Assembly (NCBI GenBank): GCA_002787235.1
Contig: PCWG01000032.1
Location: 1 to 64,000, forward strand
From: Nitrospinae bacterium CG11_big_fil_rev_8_21_14_0_20_45_15
Lineage (GTDB): Bacteria; Nitrospinota; Nitrospinia; Nitrospinales; VA-1
Reading direction: 5' to 3'
Length of the DNA: 64,000 nucleotides
The notes below the pieces were generated by a model. The model had not been told where the DNA came from. It saw only the letters and a list, made by a program, of their open reading frames with translations, and searched no databases. This document shows, piece after piece, positions 16,743 to 25,098 of the stretch. Each line of letters begins with the position of its first letter. Position 1 is the first letter of the stretch. Position numbers and translations under genes: made by a program.

Positions 16743-18119
16743 TTATTCGGAAATCCGTTGTAAACGTACCGCCGTTTCGATATGCCTTGTATGGGGAAAC
16801 ATATCTGCCAAAGCAATTTCCTCTATCCGGTAGGAACTCAATAAATTGAGGTCGCGCGCCAGAGTAGAGGGGTTGCAGGAAACGTAGATGATTTGGGCCG
16901 GGGCGTTCTCTTCGATCGCCGCGATGAATTCGGGACTACAGCCTTTGCGCGGCGGATCAATGATCAGCGTTTGCAAATCCTTCAATTTTTTGAAAGATTC
17001 CATATAACTCTCAACGGAACCTTGCCAGAATTCGCAAGAATCCAGCTTGTTCAACTCTGCATTTTTTCTCGCATCGTTGATGGAGTCGTTCGATTCGTCG
17101 ATCCCGATCACACGTCGCCCGCTTTGCGCCAACCAAAGTGAGATACCGCCAGAGCCGCAATAAGCATCGACAACCAGCCCTTGCCCGGCGACCCATTTTT
17201 CGATCAACTGATAAAGCTTGAGCGTCAAACTGGAATTGATTTGCGCAAAAGAACCCAATGACAAATGAAATTGCAAATCGCCCAAACGATCGTTCAGATA
17301 TTCTTGTCCCCAAAGGGTCTTGAATTTTGAACCAAAAATCGCATTCCCGGGTTTGTCGTTGATATTTTGCACAATGCCTTTGATATTGAATTTTTCGACA
17401 AATTCTCCTTCGGTCAATTTTTCAATGAATCCGAGGGGAAAGTTTCCGGGCGTTGTCACAAATCCCAGCAGAGTCTCTCCGGTAGCCGGGGATCGGCGGA
17501 TGACGATATGCTTTAGAAAACCCCGTTTTTTCTTCTCGTTGTATATGGTAACGATGAATTGAAAAATACGCTTGCGCAGACTTTCCTTGATCGCGTTGAT
17601 CGGCTCCACCATGACATCGCATAAAGTCGAGTCGATGACGAAGTGACTTTCTTTTTCATAAAATCCGATATTGAGATATTCTTTTCTCTGCTGAACCGGA
17701 AAAATTCCTTTATTGCGGTAACCAAAAATTTTGTCGGAGGGAATGACGGTTATTTCTGGATGCGACTCAAATTTGCCAATGCGTTTCAGATTTTCTGAAA
17801 GGGTTTCTTTTTTGTATTCGATCTGCTTGTCATAGTTCAGCCACAACAATTGACATCCCCCGCATTTTGGGAATACCTCGCACGGGGAGGTGATGCGGTC
17901 GGGTGAATTACTCAAGCGTTCGATGGTGCGCACACTGCCCCAGCGTGTCGTTGTTTTGTTGACCTCTGCATACACACGGTCGCCCGGCAATCCTTCCGGG
18001 ACAAACAGGGTGTAACCTTCGTGATGCGCAATGCCATCTCCCGAAGCACCCAGAGTTTCTACAAGTAGCTCCAGCCGGGTGCCACACTTGACGGGAATCT
18101 GATATTTAATTTTTGCCAT
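16743..18119 (-). CDS. rlmD: 23S rRNA (uracil-5-)-methyltransferase, RlmD/RumA type
   Basis: About 458 residues from the ATG at 18119 (AAAGGA just upstream; an earlier ATG at 18152 is possible). An N-terminal TRAM domain is followed by an Fe-S cluster motif C-x5-CGGC (CEVFPKCGGCQ), with a fourth Cys in TLCDVM. The Rossmann SAM-binding domain shows VVDAYCGSGGISLWLA. The catalytic Cys lies in VSCNPSTLARDL, with DPPRKG before it. It methylates a uridine in 23S rRNA or tRNA; the exact target cannot be assigned from sequence. It is divergent from the nucleoside phosphorylase gene, 73 nt away. Confidence 0.9.
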   Translation of the reverse strand: MAKIKYQIPVKCGTRLELLVETLGASGDGIAHHEGYTLFVPEGLPGDRVYAEVNKTTTRWGSVRTIERLSNSPDRITSPCEVFPKCGGCQLLWLNYDKQIEYKKETLSENLKRIGKFESHPEITVIPSDKIFGYRNKGIFPVQQRKEYLNIGFYEKESHFVIDSTLCDVMVEPINAIKESLRKRIFQFIVTIYNEKKKRGFLKHIVIRRSPATGETLLGFVTTPGNFPLGFIEKLTEGEFVEKFNIKGIVQNINDKPGNAIFGSKFKTLWGQEYLNDRLGDLQFHLSLGSFAQINSSLTLKLYQLIEKWVAGQGLVVDAYCGSGGISLWLAQSGRRVIGIDESNDSINDARKNAELNKLDSCEFWQGSVESYMESFKKLKDLQTLIIDPPRKGCSPEFIAAIEENAPAQIIYVSCNPSTLARDLNLLSSYRIEEIALADMFPHTRHIETAVRLQRISE

Positions 18120-18192
18120 GTTTCCTTTATGAATGTTATAAATTCCACGCAACCTAACACTTGCACAGCCTTCTTAACCAAGGCGGAAAGGT

Positions 18193-18981
18193 ATGGAGTC
18201 GGTGATCTGTATTTCAGCGGCGGTCAAAGAGGAACTGGCCGGCGTCAAAAGAGAAATGAAAATTGATGAACATCTACGCCTGAAATCTGCTGAAATCTGG
18301 AAAGGAAGTTGGTTGGGAAGAAATATCGTTCTTCTCAAAACCGGTATCGGCGGAACTAAAGCGAGACAGGCACTGACGTCTCTGCTCGAAGAATGTTCTC
18401 CCCAACTGATCCTGTCCATAGGCTACGCCGGCGGCACACTTCAGAAGCTTCAGCCTTCCAGCCTGATTTTGGCAAACAACGTTCTGGCACTCTCTTCCAA
18501 CAACGAAATAAATTTCTCTCAATGCCAACCGGTTTCTGCAATCGGCCTCAACTCTGAAGTTCTTAATCGGGCAAAAGAAATCCTTTTGCAAGGGAAAGAC
18601 TCTCCAAGTGAAGGTAGTATATTATCAGTAGATCAAATCGTCTACAATCCCGAAAACAAGCAAGCTCTCGGCCGGCTCTACAATGTCGTCGCTCTGGAGA
18701 TGGAAACCTTTCAACTGGCACAGCTCGCTCAGGAAAAATCCATCCCCTTTCTCTCTCTGCGAGGCATCTCTGATTCGGCAGAGGAAGAGTTACTCAACGT
18801 CTCTCCCATGCTCTCGGAAAACGGCAATGTTTCTTTTCTCAAAGCGGGATGGTTCGTCCTCAGCCACCCGGGCTCGATGAAGGACCTGCTCGATCTGAAA
18901 AAACGCGCGGAACGCACCACTCAAAATCTGACCAACGCTCTAAAAAAAATACTCCAGGCAGGCGGGCCAAGCCCACTGTGA
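18193..18981 (+). CDS. Nucleoside phosphorylase / nucleosidase family protein (HpnG-like)
   Basis: 262 residues of the PNP/MTAN fold: LLKTGIGGTKARQAL (phosphate/base loop), LILSIGYAGGT, the nucleoside-binding stretch VVALEMETFQLAQLA with the conserved MET, and the catalytic acid in RGISDSAEEE. The overall pattern is closest to hopanoid-associated phosphorylase HpnG or similar short enzymes. No hpn gene is adjacent, so the substrate is left open. GGAAAGG precedes the ATG. The C-terminal residues GGPSPL are encoded by a dispersed repeat hairpin (18964-18974), suggesting that the repeat altered the end of the gene. Confidence 0.8.
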   Translation: MESVICISAAVKEELAGVKREMKIDEHLRLKSAEIWKGSWLGRNIVLLKTGIGGTKARQALTSLLEECSPQLILSIGYAGGTLQKLQPSSLILANNVLALSSNNEINFSQCQPVSAIGLNSEVLNRAKEILLQGKDSPSEGSILSVDQIVYNPENKQALGRLYNVVALEMETFQLAQLAQEKSIPFLSLRGISDSAEEELLNVSPMLSENGNVSFLKAGWFVLSHPGSMKDLLDLKKRAERTTQNLTNALKKILQAGGPSPL

Positions 18982-19440
18982 ATAGAGCGGGCCAAAGACC
19001 CTTTTTATAAAATCAACATCCTCAATAGCTTCCCGCTCCGGCGGGCGTGTGCGAATAAACCCAAAAGTTCTATCGTCCGTCATCGCGAGTCGCTGAAAGC
19101 GACGTGGCGATCCATTGCAATCATTACTTTAAAATGGGTTGCCACACCCGGCGAGCCGCCGGAGAAAATTAAAGTCAAAATGGATTGCCGCACTCCCGAT
19201 GGTCGCTCGCAATGACGGAGATGTGCAACGCACACCCGTTAATGACCCCTCCTTATATTTCTAGCCCATAGGGCTGAATGACGGCCAATAATAGAACCTT
19301 TGGGTTTCAGTCATTCTATTAGCACACGCCCGCCGGAGCGGGGTCCATTTAGAAACCATGAGTTTTAAGGAAACGGTCTTTCAACAGTTCTATCGCCACC
19401 GGCGGCTCGCCGGACTAGCAGGCGTTGCCTGCCTCGCCGG
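18962..19440. repeat. Cluster of dispersed GC-rich repeats
   Basis: Non-coding. It includes a GGGC-CAA-GCCC hairpin (18964-18974) and a 48-bp unit (19171-19218) repeated at 10504-10551. A longer unit (19329-19440) resembles 10699-10784, and also 32898-32990 in the opposite orientation. The palindrome GCAGGCGTTGCCTGC lies at 19418-19432. Several copies share GGTCT-GTT-ATAGTTCTAT-like cores. I see no transposase. Confidence 0.7.
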
Positions 19441-19620
19441 ACCGGGGGAAAAAAATTCCTTTTTATACTCAGTTTTCCCGGCAAATTTTGACATCACTCC
19501 ATTTAAAGCGTTGTAATATTGACGTCAAATCTCGGCACAGACTTTTTATAAATAAATTGGATATTTAAAAACTCCTTTATTTATATATATTTATGAAATT
19601 TTAGCGCGGTAAATATAATT

Positions 19621-19637
19621 TTGGCACACCACTTGCT
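19621..19637 (+). promoter_or_regulatory. Sigma-54-type (-24/-12) promoter
   Basis: TTGGCACACCACTTGCT matches the RpoN consensus TGGCAC-N5-TTGCW, with GG and GC exactly 12 positions apart. Predicted transcription start is about 19648, giving a roughly 250-nt leader to the lipase ATG. An enhancer-binding activator would be required; none is encoded nearby. Confidence 0.65.
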
Positions 19638-19746
19638 TTAATTGGAATGAAGATTCGAACTGGTACTGCCTCCTCCAACGGATTGGAATCCTCCATTACC
19701 CAATCCGTGGCGTACCAATTATCGATGGGTCATTTTATCTCATTCC

Positions 19747-19767
19747 GGCTCCCCAATCTGGGGAGCC
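19747..19767 (+). other. 8-bp perfect hairpin in lipase leader
   Basis: GGCTCCCC and GGGGAGCC pair around a five-base loop (AATCT). It lies about 100 nt downstream of the predicted sigma-54 start. No T-run follows, so it is more likely a leader structure than a terminator. Confidence 0.5.
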
Positions 19768-19896
19768 ACCCACCCCCTTCTTTTGATTATTCCGCAAAGA
19801 ATTTACTCCAACAATATTTAATCCCGCAGACACAAAACCCCGACCAATATCATTTCGTCCATCCCCCAATCCCCCTGTTTTCATGGAGACCAATTC

Positions 19897-20859
19897 ATGC
19901 CAGCCAACGAAGAAAGCCGCGTGCGTTATAGCGATTTAGAAATCCCATCCTTCCCATTTTTAAAAATTTTTCAACCACTAGAAACCCACTTCAGCATGCA
20001 GAATGCCTTCTGTCTGGCCTGTTGCGCGCAATTGGCATATCAAGAACCAGAAGTAATAAAAAACAGAGTGATTGAATGGGGATTCACTGAATTTGAGTTT
20101 TATGACCGCGAAGGAACCCAGGCCTTTCTCGCCGCTAACGACGAAACCATAATAGTCGCGTTTCGAGGCACCGAGCCCCCAATTCTGGCGGACTGGATGA
20201 CAGATTTTGATTTCAAACAGGTGCCCGGTCCTGCAGGGAAGGTTCATGCGGGATTTGCAAAAGCACTTTCTATTGTATGGCGGCGGATTTTAAAAAAAAT
20301 AATCTCGATTCGCAGTGCTTCAGCGGTCGATCTGCAAACCATGCAACGAGGCGATGGCAAAAAGGCGGGGCCTGCGAATAGAAATGTCCCGACGTTGTGG
20401 ATCACGGGTCACAGTCTGGGGGCCGCATTGGCACTGTTGGCAACCGCTGAATTGAAACTGCGGGAAGATCGGCCCGTCCGCGGCCTGTACACATTCGGTC
20501 AACCGCGTGCAGGCAATCAGGATTTTGCACATGCCTTCAATTCAGTATTTAAAGAGAGAACCTATCGTTTTGCGAACAACAACGACGTCGTCACCCGAGT
20601 CGCCCCGCGACTGCTGGGTTACAGCCACACCGGCTCGATCTATTACATAGAACACGATGGGAAAATTCGTCCCGATATCAATCGTTGGGAACAGTTTCTG
20701 GATCGATTGCAGGGCCGATTCGATGATTTCCTCGACGTCATGCACGGCAACTTGATCCCCGACGGCATCGAGGATCACAACATGGTCAAAGGTTACATTC
20801 CGGCAATCAAGAAGAATTTAGAGACAGAAATACAAGAGATGATTCAAAACGCGGCATAA
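19897..20859 (+). CDS. Class 3 lipase (alpha/beta hydrolase)
   Basis: 320 residues, no signal peptide. Family motifs in order: IVAFRGTEP (oxyanion region), a lid-like insertion rich in basic residues (about 128-165), nucleophile Ser173 in GHSLGAALA, YTFGQPRAGN, the acid in NNNDVVTRV, and a catalytic His likely in EDHNMVKGY. It hydrolyses acylglycerols or other esters. GGAG lies about nine bases upstream of the ATG. Expression probably depends on the sigma-54-type promoter at 19621. Confidence 0.9.
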   Translation: MPANEESRVRYSDLEIPSFPFLKIFQPLETHFSMQNAFCLACCAQLAYQEPEVIKNRVIEWGFTEFEFYDREGTQAFLAANDETIIVAFRGTEPPILADWMTDFDFKQVPGPAGKVHAGFAKALSIVWRRILKKIISIRSASAVDLQTMQRGDGKKAGPANRNVPTLWITGHSLGAALALLATAELKLREDRPVRGLYTFGQPRAGNQDFAHAFNSVFKERTYRFANNNDVVTRVAPRLLGYSHTGSIYYIEHDGKIRPDINRWEQFLDRLQGRFDDFLDVMHGNLIPDGIEDHNMVKGYIPAIKKNLETEIQEMIQNAA

Positions 20860-20907
20860 AAGAAGCACCGCGAATGGATTGGCGAAAGGAATTTCTTTAA
20901 AAGAATT

Positions 20908-21744
20908 TCAGCCCTTGATGACATTATCAATGGCTTTCACCTGTTCCAGAAGTCCCGCCAGTCGGTCGAGAGGAAGCATGTTGGGTCCATCAGAAAGTGC
21001 CTCCTCCGGCTTGGGATGGATCTCCATGAACAAGGCATCGCAACCCGTAGCCACCGCCGCGCGGGTCATGTCCGGGACGAGCTCGCTTTGTCCTCCGCTT
21101 TTGGTTCCCTGTCCGCCCGGCAATTGCAGGCTGTGCGTGGCATCGTAGACGATGGGGTAACCGTATTCGCGCATGAAGATCAGAGAACGGAAATCGCTCA
21201 CCATATTATTGTAACCAAACATAAAGCCGCGTTCCGTGATGAGGATGTTTTGCGTCCCGCTCTGTTCCAGTTTGTTCACCACATTCTTCATGTCCCAGGG
21301 AGCCAGAAACTGGCCTTTCTTGACATTCACATGGACCCCGCTCTTTGCCGCCGCAACCAGCAGATCGGTCTGCCGACACAGAAAAGCCGGTATCTGTAAA
21401 ATATCGAGAACTTCTGCCGCAGGCTCGATTTGTTCGATGGAATGCACATCCGACAAAATCGGAACATCCAGTTCGTCTTTGATTTTTTTGAGAACTTTGA
21501 GGCCTTCTTCAAGGCCGGGGCCGCGAAAAGAATCCAGAGAAGATCGATTGGCCTTGTCGTAAGACGCCTTGAAAATAAAAGGAACCCCATGCGCGCGGGT
21601 GATTTCCTTCAGACTTTTAGCAAGATCGTAAGCGTGTTGAGCCGACTCGATCACACAAGGTCCGGCGATGAGCGCAATCGGCAAACCACCGCCCAGAGCA
21701 ACGTTTCCGATTTTCAATTCCCGCGTTTTCAATATAAGAGACAT
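20908..21744 (-). CDS. kdsA: 3-deoxy-8-phosphooctulonate (KDO8P) synthase
   Basis: 278 residues, TIM barrel. Motifs IAGPCVIESA, FKASYDKANRSS, LSDVHS, FLCRQTDLL, TERGFMFGYNNMVSD and FDATHS-like YDATHSLQLPGG. It condenses PEP with arabinose 5-phosphate to make KDO for lipid A core. The Cys in GPCVIES, where metal-independent enzymes have Asn, points to the metal-dependent class. The gene upstream ends only three bases before this start, so the two are co-transcribed. Confidence 0.97.
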   Translation of the reverse strand: MSLILKTRELKIGNVALGGGLPIALIAGPCVIESAQHAYDLAKSLKEITRAHGVPFIFKASYDKANRSSLDSFRGPGLEEGLKVLKKIKDELDVPILSDVHSIEQIEPAAEVLDILQIPAFLCRQTDLLVAAAKSGVHVNVKKGQFLAPWDMKNVVNKLEQSGTQNILITERGFMFGYNNMVSDFRSLIFMREYGYPIVYDATHSLQLPGGQGTKSGGQSELVPDMTRAAVATGCDALFMEIHPKPEEALSDGPNMLPLDRLAGLLEQVKAIDNVIKG

Positions 21745-21747
21745 GCT

Positions 21748-22203
21748 TTATAAGTTAGCCAGAGGATCACCCAGTTCACGGTTGGGCGGCTTCTCATCAG
21801 GCCAAAGAAGGTTGTAAGTTATTTCACGCGTTTGCTCAAGATCGGTAGACATCTGTATCGAAACAAAACCCTCTTCGCGCAAAGCATTGAGATCGACCGG
21901 AGCCGAATCTAACGTCGGGACAAGAATAAAATGCTTCTCGCGCATCTTTTTCTTGATATTGGTCAGGTGAACGCTCTCCGTTTTCCCATTCCGCAAAACA
22001 AAAATCAATAGATCAAAAGGCATGTACTTTAATTGCTTGAGACAATCGGCCATAGCGGTGAACGCCATGATAAAGATATACTCTTGTTTGATTTGCTTGG
22101 CCAGATGGATGCGCTCGCCCTTTTGCGGATCGATGATATAAACGGTCTTGAACTTTTCATCTACTGTCTTGTTGGTATCTGCCTGCGCATTCTTTTCCCG
22201 CAT
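21748..22203 (-). CDS. Degenerate response-regulator receiver-like protein
   Basis: 151 residues. The first strand TVYIIDP and later VPTLDSAPVDLNALREEGF resemble a CheY fold. The phospho-acceptor position (expected in DLLILD-type strand 3) reads DLLIFVLRNG, with no Asp at the end of the strand. It is therefore probably a pseudo-receiver that works by protein contact. It lies three bases upstream of kdsA, so any regulatory role may concern LPS synthesis; this is inference. A different function for this fold remains possible. Confidence 0.6.
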   Translation of the reverse strand: MREKNAQADTNKTVDEKFKTVYIIDPQKGERIHLAKQIKQEYIFIMAFTAMADCLKQLKYMPFDLLIFVLRNGKTESVHLTNIKKKMREKHFILVPTLDSAPVDLNALREEGFVSIQMSTDLEQTREITYNLLWPDEKPPNRELGDPLANL

Positions 22204-22320
22204 TGTTTACCCGTTGGATAGATTCTTCGTCATTAAACCAGTGTTTGTAAAAAAACCTGGATTGAGTCTACCATCAAAACCATAAGGCCGAAACTGTAAA
22301 GGCGAGGGCGTTTTCCCGCT

Positions 22321-23199
22321 ATGATGTTCCAGACTTTGAAAAAACCATTAGGGATCAATAAAATGTCCTTCATACAGATATTCTCCGTCATCACCCTTGC
22401 GCTGATTGTTTACACCGTCCTCCTGCTAAAGTCTGAAAATTCCATTATATTTCATCCCAGCCCCTATCCCGAAGGGGATTGGGACACCTCGCAGTTTGGT
22501 CTCATGCCCGAGGAAGTGAATTTTGAAGCAGAAGATGGAACCCAACTGCACGGCTGGTACTTCCCCAAAGCCGAGGCACACGCAACCCTGCTCTGGTTCC
22601 ACGGCAACGCCGGCAACATCAGCCACCGACTGGACAATATCCAGAAATGGCAACGTCTCAATATCAATATCTTCATTTTCGACTATCGAGGTTACGGCAA
22701 AAGTAAGGGCACTCCCGACGAGACCGGCATCTACCTCGATTCCCAGGCGGCCTATGATTATTTGATCCAAAAAAAGGAGATCGACCCGCGCCAACTGATT
22801 TTATTCGGGCGTTCGCTCGGTGGCATTTGCGCCGCAAAAATCGCCCGCACCCACCCGTCAGCAGGGTTGATTCTGGAATCGACCTTCACATCCGCCAAAG
22901 ACATGGCAAAAGAGATATTCCCCATCCTCCCCATCGGATGGGCCCTGCGATCCCAATTGAATGCCAAAGAAAACGTCGCCCAATTGACCCTGCCCAAACT
23001 ATTCCTGCACGGAACCGATGACGAAATCGTGCCCTATGCATTGGGGCAGGAATTGTATTCAGCCGCAAAGGAACCCAAAGATTTCTACAGCATCAAAGGA
23101 GCCGGACACAACGACACCTATATTGTCGGAGGCGAAACCTACCTCCAACGACTCGACCGATTCATCCATCAAACAACGGCTCCATTGAAAAAAGATTAA
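22321..23199 (+). CDS. Membrane-anchored alpha/beta hydrolase (ABHD13/BEM46-like)
   Basis: 292 residues. An N-terminal hydrophobic anchor (about 17-36) is followed by an alpha/beta hydrolase core: WFHGNAGN (oxyanion), FDYRGYGKS, nucleophile Ser in GRSLGG, Asp in HGTDDEIVP and His in GAGHNDT. The full triad is present. Substrate unknown; this family includes depalmitoylase-like and peptidase-like members. Two ATGs (22321 and 22363) are possible starts, and the shorter form would still keep the membrane anchor. Confidence 0.85.
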   Translation: MMFQTLKKPLGINKMSFIQIFSVITLALIVYTVLLLKSENSIIFHPSPYPEGDWDTSQFGLMPEEVNFEAEDGTQLHGWYFPKAEAHATLLWFHGNAGNISHRLDNIQKWQRLNINIFIFDYRGYGKSKGTPDETGIYLDSQAAYDYLIQKKEIDPRQLILFGRSLGGICAAKIARTHPSAGLILESTFTSAKDMAKEIFPILPIGWALRSQLNAKENVAQLTLPKLFLHGTDDEIVPYALGQELYSAAKEPKDFYSIKGAGHNDTYIVGGETYLQRLDRFIHQTTAPLKKD

Positions 23200-23280
23200 C
23201 CCAACAAGCCCTAATTTTGTTATAGATAACAAGTCAATCGACGATGACAGATCATCTAAATCAGAAGAATCCTTTATAAA

Positions 23281-24450
23281 ATGCCTTCCGACGCACGCAT
23301 AAATATTTTAAAAAATTTAAAGAGAATCGTGATCAAAATTGGCAGTAGCGTGATCTCCCATCACGAGCCCGGCAAAGGACTCACCCAGGGCCTGAACCCT
23401 GATATGGTGCTCCATTACGCAAAAAAGATCAAAATGATCGTCGGCAAAAACTGTCAACCCGTGATCGTGTCCTCAGGAGCCATCATGGCCGGAAGAGCCC
23501 GTTTGGGACTCGACCGCGACCGGCTTTCCATACCCGAAAAACAGGCCTGCGCCTCCATCGGTCAGAGTTTTTTGATGTACACCTACGAAAAGAAACTCGA
23601 AAAACAAGGCCTCAAAGCCGCACAGATCTTATTGAGCAACGACGATCTTGGCAATCGCAAACGCTACCTCAACGCCAAGCACACCATCGAAACATTGATC
23701 GGCTACGGAGCCGTTCCCATCATCAATGAAAACGATACCGTGACCGTGGACGAGATTAAAATCGGCGACAACGACACCCTGTCCGCCACCGTCGCCAGTC
23801 TGGTAGACGCGCAAGCCCTCATCATCCTGTCCGATGTAGACGGCCTCTTCACCCGCGATCCCAGTCAACCGACACCAAAAGGTGAAGCACCCGCCGAACT
23901 CATCTCGCAGGTCGACCGCATCACCCCCGAAATCGAAAAACTGGCAGGCAAGACCACCAATCGACTCGCAGTGGGGGGAATGTACACCAAAGTCCTTTCC
24001 GCCAAAAAGACCATGAACTCCGGCATCCCCTGCTTGCTGATGAACGGACTCGATAAAAAAGCCCTTGATAAATTTTTTGCCGGGGAAGAAGTCGGGACCC
24101 TGTTCTGGTCCGACAAGAAAAAATTTGGCAGTCGCAAACACTGGATCGCACACACCCTGAAACCGCAAGGAAGCCTGTTTCTCGATGCCGGAGCCTGCAA
24201 AGCCATCGCTCAGGGAGGCAAGAGCCTGCTACCTGCCGGGATCAAAAGTATCGAAGGAAAATTTGAATTTGGAAATTGTGTGAGCCTGATCGACGAAGAA
24301 CAAAAAGAAATAGGACGCGGCCTCGTCAACTACAACTCACGCGACCTGGACGAAATCAAAGGCATGAAGACATCTGCCGTGCGCACGCAGTTTCGCAATA
24401 ACTTTTATGAAGAAGTCATCCACCGGGATGACCTCGCACTGATGGAATGA
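23281..24450 (+). CDS. proB: Glutamate 5-kinase
   Basis: 389 residues: an amino-acid kinase domain (VIKIGSSVIS at the N-terminus, VSSGAIMAGRARLGL, INENDTVTVDEIKIGDNDTL, LSDVDGLF) and a C-terminal PUA domain (about 295-370). It phosphorylates glutamate as the first step of proline synthesis and is usually feedback-inhibited by proline. The stop overlaps the start of the YkgJ-type gene by four bases (ATGA), so the two are translationally coupled. Confidence 0.96.
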   Translation: MPSDARINILKNLKRIVIKIGSSVISHHEPGKGLTQGLNPDMVLHYAKKIKMIVGKNCQPVIVSSGAIMAGRARLGLDRDRLSIPEKQACASIGQSFLMYTYEKKLEKQGLKAAQILLSNDDLGNRKRYLNAKHTIETLIGYGAVPIINENDTVTVDEIKIGDNDTLSATVASLVDAQALIILSDVDGLFTRDPSQPTPKGEAPAELISQVDRITPEIEKLAGKTTNRLAVGGMYTKVLSAKKTMNSGIPCLLMNGLDKKALDKFFAGEEVGTLFWSDKKKFGSRKHWIAHTLKPQGSLFLDAGACKAIAQGGKSLLPAGIKSIEGKFEFGNCVSLIDEEQKEIGRGLVNYNSRDLDEIKGMKTSAVRTQFRNNFYEEVIHRDDLALME

Positions 24451-24866
24451 TGTTTCAAAAATGGTGGAAAAAAGAAGCACTGAAATTTGAATGCCAGCCC
24501 GACTGCTTCAAATGCTGTTGCAAACCCGGCGTTGTTTATTTTGATAAAGACGACATCAAACGCGCCGCCGAGTTCCTCGACCTCAGCGAACAGAAATTCA
24601 AACAGACCTTTTTAAAAAAGGAAGGCCATTACTGGATGCTGGAAGTTGAAGAGAATTCGGCCTGCCTGTTCCTGACCCCGGACGGATGCAACATCCACCC
24701 CGCCAAACCCAAACAATGCAGGACCTATCCCTTCTGGCCCGAAGTCATGGAAACGAAAAACAACTGGGAACTCACCAGTGCCTTCTGCCCCGGAATGAAC
24801 AAAGGCCCCGTCATCCCCACCGAGACCATCCGCCATTTGCTCAAAAACCACACCGACTGGTGGTAG
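24447..24866 (+). CDS. YkgJ family cysteine-cluster protein
   Basis: 139 residues with the zinc/iron-chelating CxCxx family pattern: an N-terminal C-x3-C-x2-CCC cluster (CQPDCFKCCC), then CLFL-TPDGCNIHPAKPKQCRTYPF and a final Cys in FCPGM. This family is thought to bind a metal or Fe-S cluster; the exact role is unknown. It overlaps proB by four bases. Its last 130 bases are duplicated 3.9 kb downstream (28655-28784) at 127 of 130 identity, bracketing the ATPase genes. Confidence 0.88.
   Translation: MMFQKWWKKEALKFECQPDCFKCCCKPGVVYFDKDDIKRAAEFLDLSEQKFKQTFLKKEGHYWMLEVEENSACLFLTPDGCNIHPAKPKQCRTYPFWPEVMETKNNWELTSAFCPGMNKGPVIPTETIRHLLKNHTDWW
24736..24865 (+). repeat. Left copy of 130-bp direct repeat bracketing the ATPase island
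   Basis: This is the 3' end of the YkgJ-type gene. The second copy at 28655-28784 differs at only three positions, two of them silent and one changing Glu to Asp. The distance between copies is 3,919 bases. The intact gene is on the left, and the right copy is a fragment without the 5' part. Confidence 0.9.
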
Positions 24867-24992
24867 AAAATTTCAATTTGAAAGACTGGAATAAAGAAGG
24901 AAGAAGAGCATAAACCTGCGCAAAATATCCTTGTTATCAAGTCTTAAAATCTACCCAAATAGACCAAAATCTAATAAAGATTCCCCCAGCAC

Positions 24993-25069
24993 TTGACATA
25001 TATTCATTTTTAACGTACGTTGTTTATAACGTGAGTTAAAAATAACGTACGTTTTAATAAATGTGCGTC
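24993..25069 (+). promoter_or_regulatory. Promoter with a four-unit iteron operator (16-bp period)
   Basis: A perfect -35 box TTGACA (24993-24998) is followed at 17 bases by a weak -10 (TACGTT). Overlapping it are four 10-bp sites spaced exactly 16 bases apart. AACGTACGTT at 25012 and 25044 is perfect and self-complementary. AACGTGAGTT at 25028 matches 8 of 10, and AATGTGCGTC at 25060 matches 7 of 10. Binding by a dimeric regulator would cover the -10 and the transcript start, so repression is the simplest reading. No regulator gene is adjacent, unless the ATPases' own winged-helix domains bind here. Confidence 0.6.
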
Positions 25070-25098
25070 GTTAGGAATAATAGTTTTCGAGGTCAAGC

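Larger units (their letters stand above)
19441..19896. other. Gene-free leader region of the lipase gene
   Basis: An AT-rich stretch (19441-19620) is followed by a sigma-54-like promoter and a roughly 250-nt leader. A 94-codon frame (19647-19931) lies across the leader and into the lipase, but it has no family features and starts at the predicted transcription start, so I do not call it a gene. Confidence 0.55.

Noticed and set aside
19647-19931. 94-codon frame in the lipase leader
   Set aside because: It starts at the predicted sigma-54 transcription start, has no ribosome site or family features, and overlaps the lipase.
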